Assembly: GCA_947567585.1 (NCBI GenBank)
Contig: CANONE010000041.1
Span: forward strand, 1-14,915
Direction: 5' to 3'
DNA length: 14,915 nt
Source of the DNA: an uncultured Clostridia bacterium
Lineage (GTDB): Bacteria; Bacillota; Clostridia; Oscillospirales; Acutalibacteraceae
The notes beneath the pieces were generated by a model. That model was not told the origin of the DNA. It saw nothing but the letters and a program-made list of their open reading frames with translations, and searched no databases. Numbering within the stretch: the first letter of the stretch is position 1; the number at the start of each line of letters is the position of its first letter. A program made the translations under genes and the position numbers. Shown here piece after piece: positions 1 through 6,105 of this stretch.

Positions 1-8
1 TTCTTCTT

Positions 9-37
9 AGTATACCACAATCCATGGGGCTTTTCAA
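9..37 (-). promoter_or_regulatory. Sigma-A-like promoter directed leftward out of window
   Basis: Read on the minus strand, TTGAAA (32-37) is followed by a 17-nt spacer and TATACT (9-14). This is close to the TTGACA/TATAAT consensus with ideal spacing. It lies downstream of the small XRE gene and points to a gene beyond the left edge. No experimental support; called from consensus match alone. Confidence 0.55.
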
Positions 38-60
38 CCGGCAAAATCCCTAGGGCCTGT

Positions 61-288
61 TCATTTCCGGCTGGGCGGCACGAATTCCAGCAGTTCTCCA
101 ATTTCGCACTCCAGTACAGTGCAAAGCCGGGCCAGCACATCCGTATCCAGGCGGGTGATGGTATTGTTGCAGTAGTGGTTGATCTGCGTGCGCTGCATTT
201 CGGCCCGATGGCTTAGCTTATTCTTGCTGATCCCCTTTTTCTCTATCAGCTGCGCCAGGTTGATCTTGATTTTTCCGTATTCTTCCAT
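61..288 (-). CDS. Small XRE-family HTH transcriptional regulator
   Basis: This 75-residue protein is almost entirely one Cro/C1-type helix-turn-helix domain, of the compact class typified by HTH_26. Residues about 8-68 read as helix 1 (INLAQLIEKKGISKNKLS), a recognition region (RAEMQRTQINHYCNN), and the closing pattern LDTDVLARLCTVLECEIGELLEF. Such proteins bind short operators as dimers and usually regulate themselves or a neighbour; no target can be assigned here. It has no sensor or peptidase domain. The ATG at 288 is preceded by a G-rich stretch (GGGGGCGGG) that is not a textbook ribosome binding site, so the start is moderately certain. It lies in the same direction as the ribbon-helix-helix gene 91 nt upstream, with no terminator seen between them, so the two may be co-transcribed. 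Proteins of this type are common in mobile elements and prophages. Confidence 0.82.
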   Translation of the reverse strand: MEEYGKIKINLAQLIEKKGISKNKLSHRAEMQRTQINHYCNNTITRLDTDVLARLCTVLECEIGELLEFVPPSRK

Positions 289-379
289 ATACGTCCCGCC
301 CCCTGTAAGAGTATTGACAAAGACAGTATATACATAGCAGAATTAAAAAATAAGTTGTTAGAAATCTTGTGTAACTAAT

Positions 380-586
380 CTAATCCCTAAACTCTGACGG
401 ACACATTCGCTCCCCGTCCTCCTCACCTTCCATGTTGTCCAGGGCGTATTCAATCATCTGGTTGATCAATTTATTCCGGCTTATGCCATACTCGCTGGCT
501 TTTCTATCAATCTCTCTCAGGGTATCCACTGATATGCGCATGGAGATGACTTCTTTCTCAAATTTTTTAGGTATAAATTTTGCCAT
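380..586 (-). CDS. Ribbon-helix-helix (CopG/Arc-like) DNA-binding protein
   Basis: This 68-residue protein has a basic N-terminus, then the ribbon-helix-helix pattern. Residues 13-19 (VISMRIS) form the beta strand that would pair in a dimer and enter the DNA major groove. Residues about 20-33 form helix 1 (VDTLREIDRKASEY), a GISRNK turn follows, and helix 2 is LINQMIEYALDNM. The C-terminal tail is acidic. The alternating MRIS strand and the G-[IV]-S-R-[NS] turn are typical of CopG/Arc/MetJ-fold repressors and plasmid or antitoxin regulators. No toxin-like gene lies next to it, so an antitoxin role has no support here. The start ATG has a G-rich Shine-Dalgarno run (GAGGGGGG) about 8 nt upstream. 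A strong plus-strand promoter (603-631) sits directly upstream in the divergent direction and is a natural candidate operator site. Confidence 0.8.
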   Translation of the reverse strand: MAKFIPKKFEKEVISMRISVDTLREIDRKASEYGISRNKLINQMIEYALDNMEGEEDGERMCPSEFRD

Positions 587-602
587 CGCGGCATCCCCCC
601 TC

Positions 603-631
603 TTGACAGATTTTATTCTATAATGTATACT
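603..631 (+). promoter_or_regulatory. Near-consensus sigma-A promoter, no clear target gene
   Basis: A perfect TTGACA (603-608) is followed by a 17-nt AT-rich spacer and TATACT (626-631, five of six consensus bases). The predicted start of transcription is near 638. Downstream on the plus strand there is no recognisable gene before 1235. There is only an unconvincing 33-codon frame (677-778) without a Shine-Dalgarno sequence, then the hairpin at 783-802. It lies 16 nt upstream of the divergent ribbon-helix-helix gene, which could repress it. Confidence 0.6.
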
Positions 632-782
632 ACGTCTATATTCTTAAATGATATAGATTTTCGAATACAATTTAGAATGCGTTTTCTTTTTTGGGGTTAT
701 CCGGCGAAATTTGCGGCATTTGGGGATAGATTGCCGCTTTCTGTCAGTGTCCCGTTCCGCTTCTTGGGCATAAAATGAAATA

Positions 783-802
783 AGCCGGGAAATTCCCCGG
801 CT
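783..802 (-). terminator. Rho-independent terminator of broken XRE gene
   Basis: The arms AGCCGGG (783-789) and CCCGGCT (796-802) form a perfect 7-bp GC-rich stem with a 6-nt loop. On the minus strand the stem is followed by TATTTCATTTT, so it best serves the XRE pseudogene that ends at 837. On the plus strand the following bases are poor in T, so termination that way is weaker, but a transcript from the 603-631 promoter would run into the same hairpin. Confidence 0.65.
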
Positions 803-836
803 CACCGCTGTCTTTCTATAATAAAAGGAGGGTATA

Positions 837-1089
837 CTAGGTTGTACCGCGTTCATCCGTTTCTTCTGCCGCCCTCTTGATCCGCTCAACCCATTCGCTG
901 GGCCGCATGTTCAGCGCCGCCGCAATCCTTTCAAGGGCGTTTAAGCCCGGCTGCATAGTCCCGCCTTCCATCATCGTCAAATGTGTGCGGCTTGTTCCGA
1001 AAAGACCGCTTAGCGCCTCTTGCGGCAGCCCCTTCTCTTTTCTAATGCTTGCGGGCCCTTTGGCCTACGGCTGTTTTATGGAAGTCCAT
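837..1089 (-). pseudogene. Frameshifted XRE-family HTH regulator
   Basis: Two frames join into one classic XRE protein. The ATG at 1089-1087, preceded by GGAG 7 nt upstream, reads MDFHKTAVGQRARK and then hits a stop (TAG, 1044-1042). Skipping a single base at about 1047 moves to the frame beginning IRKEKGLPQEALSGLFG. That frame continues with TSRTHLTMMEGG, LNALERIAAALNM and SEWVERIKRAAEE to a TAG at 837-839. Together they make 83 residues in which the joint (RARK-IRKEKGL) matches the usual first helix of the family. A clean ribosome binding site, a whole domain and a terminator downstream all suggest a recently inactivated gene, or a sequencing error. It is divergent from the intact XRE gene at 1235. 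As it stands the sequence encodes only a 15-residue peptide from the proper start. Confidence 0.75.
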
Positions 1090-1182
1090 GCCCTTGCTCC
1101 ACTCTCTCGCCGATATCTATTGTATGAGAAAGTGGGACGTTTTTGGTCTATAAGTCTAGACAGCAAAGAATTTAAGAGTTAT

Positions 1183-1188
1183 TATAAT
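1183..1188 (+). promoter_or_regulatory. Candidate -10 element for XRE gene at 1235
   Basis: A perfect TATAAT lies 46 nt ahead of the start codon of the intact XRE regulator, in an AT-rich stretch. The -35 position at 17-nt spacing (ACAGCA) is poor and the better-looking TAGACA is 20 nt away. Expression may therefore be weak or need an activator. The region is shared with the divergent broken XRE gene. Confidence 0.35.
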
Positions 1189-1234
1189 AGAGCTAGGCAG
1201 AAAAATGTAATAAAAATGGAAAGAAGGGAAGATT

Positions 1235-1597
1235 ATGACAAATCCAGTATCCTCTTCTCCCACCTTCTGGGAGGATTTCCGCCGGGTCCTTCGGCAGACC
1301 CGCACTTCCGCCGGATTCTCTCAAGACGTGATGGCTTCCGCGCTGGGAATCAACCGCTCGACCTACACCTACTATGAATCCGGAAAAACAGCCCCTGATC
1401 TGGCGGCTATCCGCCGTATTGCGGACATTTTGCAGGTTCCTGTGGAAATTTTCATTTACCCTGAACAGACTGCCGGCGCTCTCCACAACCGCGCCCCCAG
1501 AGTCAAGCCTACTCTCGCCCCAGAGACCATTGGCCAGCTAACCCGGGAAGAGCAGGAGCTTATCGCCCGCTTTCGAGCCCAGGGACAAGCCGGATAG
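1235..1597 (+). CDS. XRE-family HTH transcriptional regulator
   Basis: This is a 120-residue protein with one Cro/C1-type helix-turn-helix domain at residues about 11-66. It shows FRRVLRQTRTSAGFSQDVMA (helices 1-2), the recognition segment INRSTYTYYESGKTAPD and the closing LAAIRRIADILQVPVEIFI. A Pro-rich linker follows, then a short helix (LTREEQELIARFRAQ). That helix resembles the LT-x-E-E-x-x-L-I tail seen on many clostridial XRE regulators and may assist dimerisation. It would bind DNA in the cytoplasm. Its natural target is probably its own promoter or the divergent frameshifted XRE gene, by inference from position only. The ATG has AGAAGGGA about 6 nt upstream, supporting this start. No ligand-binding or protease domain is present. 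Confidence 0.88.
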   Translation: MTNPVSSSPTFWEDFRRVLRQTRTSAGFSQDVMASALGINRSTYTYYESGKTAPDLAAIRRIADILQVPVEIFIYPEQTAGALHNRAPRVKPTLAPETIGQLTREEQELIARFRAQGQAG

Positions 1598-1618
1598 CTT
1601 ACGGAAACTCAGTAAGAT

Positions 1619-1637
1619 CCTGGGGTGTTGTCCCAGG
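1619..1637 (+). terminator. Weak hairpin after XRE regulator
   Basis: CCTGGG (1619-1624) and CCCAGG (1632-1637) form a perfect 6-bp stem with a 7-nt loop, 22 nt after the stop of the XRE gene. The following bases (TCCCGTTGCTT) are only mildly T-rich, so this is a possible but weak terminator. The rest of 1638-1767 holds nothing I can recognise. Confidence 0.35.
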
Positions 1638-1767
1638 TCCCGTTGCTTAGGAAAAGCGATTGGCCTTCTCAAAAGCGGGGCCGCGAAACTTTTACTTTTG
1701 ACTTTTGGGCTGGATGGATAAGCTATGTGTCATTTTGGGCTTTGCGATTTCTTGGTACAGTTATAGA

Positions 1768-1798
1768 AAGGACCCGCCTGTTTACAGGACGGGCCCTT
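1768..1798 (-). terminator. Terminator overlapping the recD2 stop codon
   Basis: Read on the minus strand, GGGCCCG-T-CCTG, the loop TAAA, then CAGG-CGGGTCC form a stem with one bulged base, followed by TTTCTAT. The loop contains the recD2 stop codon TAA (1784-1782). It ends the long minus-strand gene series. Read on the plus strand the stem is followed by CTTCCTCTTT, so it may also stop plus-strand transcripts. Confidence 0.65.
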
Positions 1799-3995
1799 CC
1801 TCTTTGGTCAGAAAATACTGTAAGCCGGTATAGCGGCGGGTCTTTCTGTCATTGCCGATCATGTCCGCGATGACGCCGCGCTCTCCTGTCAGAATCAGCA
1901 GCTTTTTGGCCCGGGTGACCCCGGTATACAATAAATTCCGGTAGCGCAGCTGGCTGGGCACCTTCAGCACGGGGATAATCACGGCTGTAAACTCGTTGCC
2001 CTGGCTTTTGTGAACTGTCACCGCATAGGCCGGCTCCAGCTCGCTGGCGGCGTGGTCAAAGTCGTAGAGCACGGTTCTGTCGTCCACCCGCACCCAGATG
2101 GCCCCCCCGGGCTTATCAATCTGTATAACGACGCCCATATCGCCGTTAAAGATTCCCTGGCCCTCGCTGCCGTCGTCCTTGGTCCAGGGCAGGTTGTAAT
2201 CATTGCGCACCTGCATCACTTTGTCCCCCAGCCGGAAGGACTGCCCGTTTACCTTTACCTCGGGCTTCTCCTTGGCAGGAGGATTGATGGCGTCCCGCAG
2301 CAGCTTATTCAGTTCCACGGTGCCCAGCTCTCCCTTGCGGCTGGGACAAAGTACCTGAATATCGTCCACGCTGGAATAGCCGTAGCTTTTGGGCAGCCGC
2401 CGGCTGCACAGGGAAACCACCAGTTCCTGCACCTGCGCCGCCTCCCGGCCCGGGATAAAAAAGAAATCGTTGTCCCGGCAGTTGAGGGTGGGCAGCCGCC
2501 CTTCCACAATCCGGTGGGCGCTGGTGACGATCAGGCTCTCCATGGACTGCCGGAAAATCTCTTTGAGCTGCACCGTGGGAAAAAGCCCCACGGCAATCAG
2601 GTCCCCCAGCACGTTTCCCGCCCCCACAGAGGGCAGCTGGTCGCTGTCGCCTACCAAAATCAGCCGGCAGCCCAGGGGCAGCGCCCGCAGGACGCTTTCA
2701 AACACATAGGCGTCCACCATGGACATTTCGTCGATTACCAGGCACTCGCACTCCAAGGGGTTGCGCTCGTTGCGGTTAAAAACAGGGTTGTCCTGCTCGT
2801 CCCAATCCACCTGCAGCATCCGGTGGATGGTCTTGGCCTCTTCCCCGGTGACCTCGCTCATGCGCTTGGCGGCGCGGCCGGTGGGCGCGGCCAGCAGCAC
2901 CCGTTCTCCCGCCTGCTTGAGGATGTGGATGATGGCGTTGAGCGTCGTAGTCTTCCCGGTGCCTGGGCCGCCTGTGAGGATGAGGATCCCCTGCTCCATG
3001 GCCGCCCGGATAGCGGCTTTTTGCTTCCCGGCATATTGAATCCCCTGGGCCTCTTCAGCCAAAGCGGCCTGCATATCCGCCCCCAGCACCGTATTGGGGG
3101 GCGTGCGCAGCATGGCCTTCATCCGTCCGGCGATATACTCCTCGCACAGGTGCTGCTGCTGGAGAAAGATAAAGCTCCTGCCCTCTATTTCTTCCCGCAT
3201 CACTTGAAAGAGATGCAGCAAGTTCGCCAGGGCGTCCTGGGTGAGCTCCGCCGCTACGCCCAGCATGTTGGCCGCCACCCGGCACAGGCTGTCCTCCGGC
3301 AGGCAGGTATGGCCATTGTCCAGATTATGCCGCAGCACATAGAGAATCCCCGCCTGCACGCGGCCCATGTCGTCCTGGGGCCGGTCCATGGACTGGGCAA
3401 TGGCGTCCGCAATCCCGAAGCTCAAGCCAATCTCCGGCATGCACAAAGCATAGGGGTCCTCCTGCACGCAGGCAATGGACTCTTCCCCGTACTTTTTCCA
3501 AACCAGCACCGCCTCATCCGGCGCTACGCCGAACTCCCCCAGAAAGGCCATCAGCTCCCGGATGCCATAGATCCGCTGAAGCTCCTGTCCGATCTCTCTG
3601 GCCTTTTCCAGGGTAATTCCCTTAACCTGGGCCAGCCTTTCCGGGTCATCTTCAATCACTTCCAGGGCGTTGACCCCAAAGGTATCTACAATCCGCTGGG
3701 CCAGTACCCGGCCCACGCCTTTAATCGCCCCGGAAGAGAGGTATTTCAGCATGGCCCCGGCTGTAGCGGGCCGGGCCCGCTGGAAGGCTTCCGCCCGGAA
3801 CTGCTCTCCATAGGCGGAGTGGGACTCCCAGCGGCCAAAAACCTGTAGCTCCTCCCCCTCGCTGACAAAGGGAAAGGAGCCCACTACGGTTATTAAATCA
3901 TCTTCAGCCAGCAGATGCAGGACGGTATATTGATTTTTGTCATTGTGGTAGACCACCTGGTCTACCGTCCCGCTTAGCTCCAAAAGCCCGCTCAA
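1782..3995 (-). CDS. recD2: RecD2-family ATP-dependent DNA helicase
   Basis: This 737-residue protein is a RecD2/YrrC superfamily 1B helicase of usual length, translocating 5' to 3' on single-stranded DNA in repair and replication-fork maintenance, independent of RecBC. An N-terminal OB-like domain (about 1-75) is followed by helix-hairpin-helix repeats (about 86-140, IKGVGRVLAQ and VKGITLEKA). The motor motifs follow in order: Walker A GGPGTGKTT (342-350), motif Ia APTGRAAKR (369-377), the TIHRML segment (389-394), Walker B LVIDEMS (419-425), motif III GDSDQLPSVG (449-458), the KEIFRQ arginine motif (478-483), and motifs V/VI VTVHKSQGNEF (659-669) and YTGVTRAK (690-697). All key residues are present. 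The start is TTG at 3995. Its Shine-Dalgarno (GGAGGGGAG) lies in the last codons of the upstream membrane-protein gene, whose TAA is 6 nt away, so translation is probably coupled. Confidence 0.96.
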   Translation of the reverse strand: MSGLLELSGTVDQVVYHNDKNQYTVLHLLAEDDLITVVGSFPFVSEGEELQVFGRWESHSAYGEQFRAEAFQRARPATAGAMLKYLSSGAIKGVGRVLAQRIVDTFGVNALEVIEDDPERLAQVKGITLEKAREIGQELQRIYGIRELMAFLGEFGVAPDEAVLVWKKYGEESIACVQEDPYALCMPEIGLSFGIADAIAQSMDRPQDDMGRVQAGILYVLRHNLDNGHTCLPEDSLCRVAANMLGVAAELTQDALANLLHLFQVMREEIEGRSFIFLQQQHLCEEYIAGRMKAMLRTPPNTVLGADMQAALAEEAQGIQYAGKQKAAIRAAMEQGILILTGGPGTGKTTTLNAIIHILKQAGERVLLAAPTGRAAKRMSEVTGEEAKTIHRMLQVDWDEQDNPVFNRNERNPLECECLVIDEMSMVDAYVFESVLRALPLGCRLILVGDSDQLPSVGAGNVLGDLIAVGLFPTVQLKEIFRQSMESLIVTSAHRIVEGRLPTLNCRDNDFFFIPGREAAQVQELVVSLCSRRLPKSYGYSSVDDIQVLCPSRKGELGTVELNKLLRDAINPPAKEKPEVKVNGQSFRLGDKVMQVRNDYNLPWTKDDGSEGQGIFNGDMGVVIQIDKPGGAIWVRVDDRTVLYDFDHAASELEPAYAVTVHKSQGNEFTAVIIPVLKVPSQLRYRNLLYTGVTRAKKLLILTGERGVIADMIGNDRKTRRYTGLQYFLTKEEGPVL

Positions 3996-4001
3996 ACGCT
4001 T

Positions 4002-4367
4002 TTACTCCCCTCCCGGTCCGCCGTTTTCCTGGACGAAAAGACCGGATAATTCCTTTGGCCCCAGCAGTTCCAGGCCAGGGTAGGTTTCCCTTAATCCCCT
4101 TACTATCTCCCCCGCCTCCCCGTCCATGTCCAGGCAGATCAGGCGGCAGGGGGGCTCCAGATCCATCCAGCCCGCTCTCTGGGCGGCGGCGCGCACCAGT
4201 ATCTCGCAGTCCTCGGCCCCGCTGGGAACCACCACCAGAGCCAAAAAGCCTTTCGCCCCCTTAGGCTGCCAGAGGCGAAATACCAGCAGGCGGATCAGCT
4301 CCACCGCCCCCACAATCATCAGCGCCGCTCCCGCTCCATACACCGCTAGCTGCAAAAATCCGTTCAT
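4002..4367 (-). CDS. Membrane-anchored protein of unknown function
   Basis: I cannot name a function for this 121-residue protein. One hydrophobic helix near the N-terminus (residues about 4-31) is followed by basic residues (RLWQPKGAKG), which suggests the rest faces the cytoplasm. The remaining 80 residues look like a small alpha/beta domain: strand FLALVVVP, helix EDCEILVRAAAQRAG, strand CRLICLDMD, helix GEIVRGLRETYP, then LELLGPKELSGLF. No catalytic motif is obvious. I prefer the ATG at 4367 to the in-frame GTG at 4376, because AGAGGTGG sits 5 nt ahead of the ATG and overlaps the GTG. The gene is 61 nt after nagB and 6 nt before the recD2 start, and its final codons carry the recD2 ribosome binding site. 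Its conservation next to recD2 in other Clostridia would be the best clue to its role. Confidence 0.72.
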   Translation of the reverse strand: MNGFLQLAVYGAGAALMIVGAVELIRLLVFRLWQPKGAKGFLALVVVPSGAEDCEILVRAAAQRAGWMDLEPPCRLICLDMDGEAGEIVRGLRETYPGLELLGPKELSGLFVQENGGPGGE

Positions 4368-4428
4368 GTGTACCACCTCTGCACATTCTATGCAGGGCGC
4401 CGGGAAGTTGTTAAGCTGGCTTTGCGGC

Positions 4429-5136
4429 TTAGGCTTCGCAGAGGATAACAGTGGCGTCTCTGTGCAGCTGTAAAATGGACGCGGGAACTTGGGGGGTTAC
4501 GGGGCCGTGGAAAGCCTTTTCTACGATCTCCCGTTTATCCGCCCCGGCAATCAGCAGCACCCGCTTGGCCTTCATGATGGCCCCAATGCCCATGGTAATG
4601 GCCATGGTGGGCACGTCCTCCACCTTTTCAAACAGCCGGGAATTGGCCTGGATGGTGCTTTCAGCCAGCTTCACCGTGTGGACCGTGGTGGGGAAGTCCT
4701 CCGCAGGCTCGTTAAAGCCGATATGGCCGTTGTGTCCAATGCCCAAAAGCTGTAGGTCCGGCCACCCCAGGCTTTCCACCAGGGCCTCGTACCGGACGCA
4801 CTCCGCCTCCATGTCCGGCGCGGAACCGCTGGGCAGGTGGGTATTCTCCATGGCCACGTTGACCTTCTCGAAAAGATTCTTGTCCATAAAGTACCGGTAG
4901 CTCTGGGGGTCCTCCGGCTTCAGGCCGCAGTATTCGTCCAGGTTTACCGTGCGGACCTGGGAAAAGTCCAAAAGCCCCTCCTGGCAGGCCGCGGCCAGAT
5001 TCTCATAGGTCCCGATAGGCGAGGAGCCCGTGGCCAGCCCCAACACGCAGTCCGGCTTCAGGAGCACCTGACCGGCAATCATATTGGCGGCGAGGCGGCT
5101 CATTTTTTCATAGTCGGCAACATGGATAATCTTCAT
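4429..5136 (-). CDS. nagB: Glucosamine-6-phosphate deaminase
   Basis: This 235-residue cytoplasmic enzyme converts glucosamine 6-phosphate and water to fructose 6-phosphate and ammonia, feeding amino-sugar carbon from cell-wall or mucin/chitin sources into glycolysis. Diagnostic segments are the phosphate-binding LGLATGSSPIGTY (32-44), the catalytic NLDEY (65-69, with the Asp-Glu pair at 67-68) and GIGHNGHIGFNEP (132-144), which holds the ring-opening His138 and Glu143. The position of E. coli Asp141 is Asn136, as in the short Bacillus-type NagB enzymes, so this is not a defect. Those short enzymes generally lack the E. coli allosteric site, and the length here agrees. The start ATG has GAAAGGAAGG 6 nt upstream. 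The gene lies 33 nt after the DMT transporter, behind a perfect inverted repeat, and no nagA or nagR is in the window. Confidence 0.96.
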   Translation of the reverse strand: MKIIHVADYEKMSRLAANMIAGQVLLKPDCVLGLATGSSPIGTYENLAAACQEGLLDFSQVRTVNLDEYCGLKPEDPQSYRYFMDKNLFEKVNVAMENTHLPSGSAPDMEAECVRYEALVESLGWPDLQLLGIGHNGHIGFNEPAEDFPTTVHTVKLAESTIQANSRLFEKVEDVPTMAITMGIGAIMKAKRVLLIAGADKREIVEKAFHGPVTPQVPASILQLHRDATVILCEA

Positions 5137-5163
5137 ATTGACCTTCCTTTCAAAAATATATTG

Positions 5164-5187
5164 AATAAATTATATGGATAATTTATT
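5164..5187. promoter_or_regulatory. Perfect 10-bp inverted repeat before nagB
   Basis: The arms AATAAATTAT (5164-5173) and ATAATTTATT (5178-5187) are exact reverse complements around a 4-nt centre, 27 nt upstream of the nagB start. The repeat covers the stop codon of the DMT gene. On the minus strand it also covers a TATAAT (5174-5169), although the matching -35 position (AAAATC) is poor. It could be an operator on an internal nagB promoter, or an AT-rich RNA hairpin. It is not followed by a T tract that would make it a good terminator. Confidence 0.5.
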
Positions 5188-6105
5188 TCCTGATTTTTCT
5201 CTTTGCCCTGGCAGCTGGGCCAGGATTACCCCGGCAAATACCAATCCGCAGCCAAAAAGCTCCCGGAGCGTCAAGGGCTGGGCTAGCACCAGCCAGCCGG
5301 AAAGAGCCGCGAATACGGATTCCAGGCTCATGATGAGGGAGGCGGCGGAGGCTTCCAACCGCCGTTGGCCCAGAATCTGCAAGGTGTAGGCCACTCCGCT
5401 GGAAAGCACGCCCGTATACAGCAGCGGCCCCCAGGAAGCCGCAAGGCCCGCCCAGGTAAAGCTGTTCCGTTCCAAAACAACAGCCGCCAGCGCAGAGACG
5501 GCCCCGGCCACAAAAAACTGCACGCAGGAAAGCTTCACACAGTCCACCCGGGAAGAGAATTTGTCAATGACCAAAATGTGGAAGGAAAAAAGTACAGCGC
5601 AGCACAGCTCCATACCGTCTCCCAGCTGAATGCGCAGCTCTTCCCCGGCGACGCTCAGCAAAAAGGCTCCCGCTAAAGCCAGGGCCACCGCCACCCACAG
5701 CTTTGCCCCGCCCCGGCGGCCCAAAAAGATCCCCAGCACCGGCACAATCACAATATAGAGAGAGGTGAGGAACCCCGCCTTTCCCACCGTTGTATAGAGA
5801 AGCCCCGCCTGCTGCAAAAGCGTTGCCGCCGACAGAAATAGTCCGCATAAGGCTCCTCCGGCCAGCAGGGCCGGGTTAGACCAGGCATACGCTTTGCGGG
5901 CTTCCGGCTTTACCGCCTTGGCCCGCAGCTTGTCTCCCGCAAAAATCACCGGCAGCAGGGCGGCGCAGCCCACAAAGCTTCTGGCTCCATTAAAGGCGCA
6001 GGGGCCCACATGTTCCATACCCAGGCTTTGGGCCACAAACGCCGTGCCCCAAATCAAGGCCCCCAGGGTCAGCATCAGCGCTCCCGCCGCGCTAGACCTT
6101 CTCAT
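5170..6105 (-). CDS. DMT superfamily (EamA) transporter
   Basis: This is a 311-residue integral membrane protein with about ten hydrophobic segments in two repeats, the usual EamA layout. The first repeat starts GALMLTLGALIWGTAFVAQS (residues 8-27), and the second begins near MELCCAVLFSFHILVIDKF (165-183). The late ASAASLIMSLESVFAALSG segment (252-270) followed by LTLRELFGCGLVFAGVILAQ matches the conserved end of the second EamA repeat. Members export or import small metabolites such as amino acids, nucleosides or sugars; the substrate cannot be read from sequence. The start ATG at 6105 lies inside the MATE gene (14-bp overlap) with GAGG 6 nt upstream, so the two transporters are probably made together. 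The gene ends inside the inverted repeat in front of nagB. Confidence 0.88.
   Translation of the reverse strand: MRRSSAAGALMLTLGALIWGTAFVAQSLGMEHVGPCAFNGARSFVGCAALLPVIFAGDKLRAKAVKPEARKAYAWSNPALLAGGALCGLFLSAATLLQQAGLLYTTVGKAGFLTSLYIVIVPVLGIFLGRRGGAKLWVAVALALAGAFLLSVAGEELRIQLGDGMELCCAVLFSFHILVIDKFSSRVDCVKLSCVQFFVAGAVSALAAVVLERNSFTWAGLAASWGPLLYTGVLSSGVAYTLQILGQRRLEASAASLIMSLESVFAALSGWLVLAQPLTLRELFGCGLVFAGVILAQLPGQREKSGNKLSI

Noticed and set aside
380..586. Ribbon-helix-helix gene as an antitoxin
   Set aside because: No RelE-, MazF-, PIN- or HipA-like gene lies next to it, so a toxin-antitoxin label has no support.
644..889. Minus-strand open frame of 81 codons
   Set aside because: It overlaps the end of the frameshifted XRE gene in another frame and runs through the terminator hairpin; composition is basic and non-protein-like.
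877..1377. Plus-strand open frame of 166 codons
   Set aside because: It crosses the frameshifted XRE gene on the other strand and the start of the real XRE gene in another frame, and its product has no recognisable features.
2010..3848. Long plus-strand open frame of 612 codons
   Set aside because: It is antisense to recD2, whose helicase motifs are all intact. The translation is His/Gln/Pro/Gly-rich without any domain, as expected for the complement of GC-rich coding DNA.
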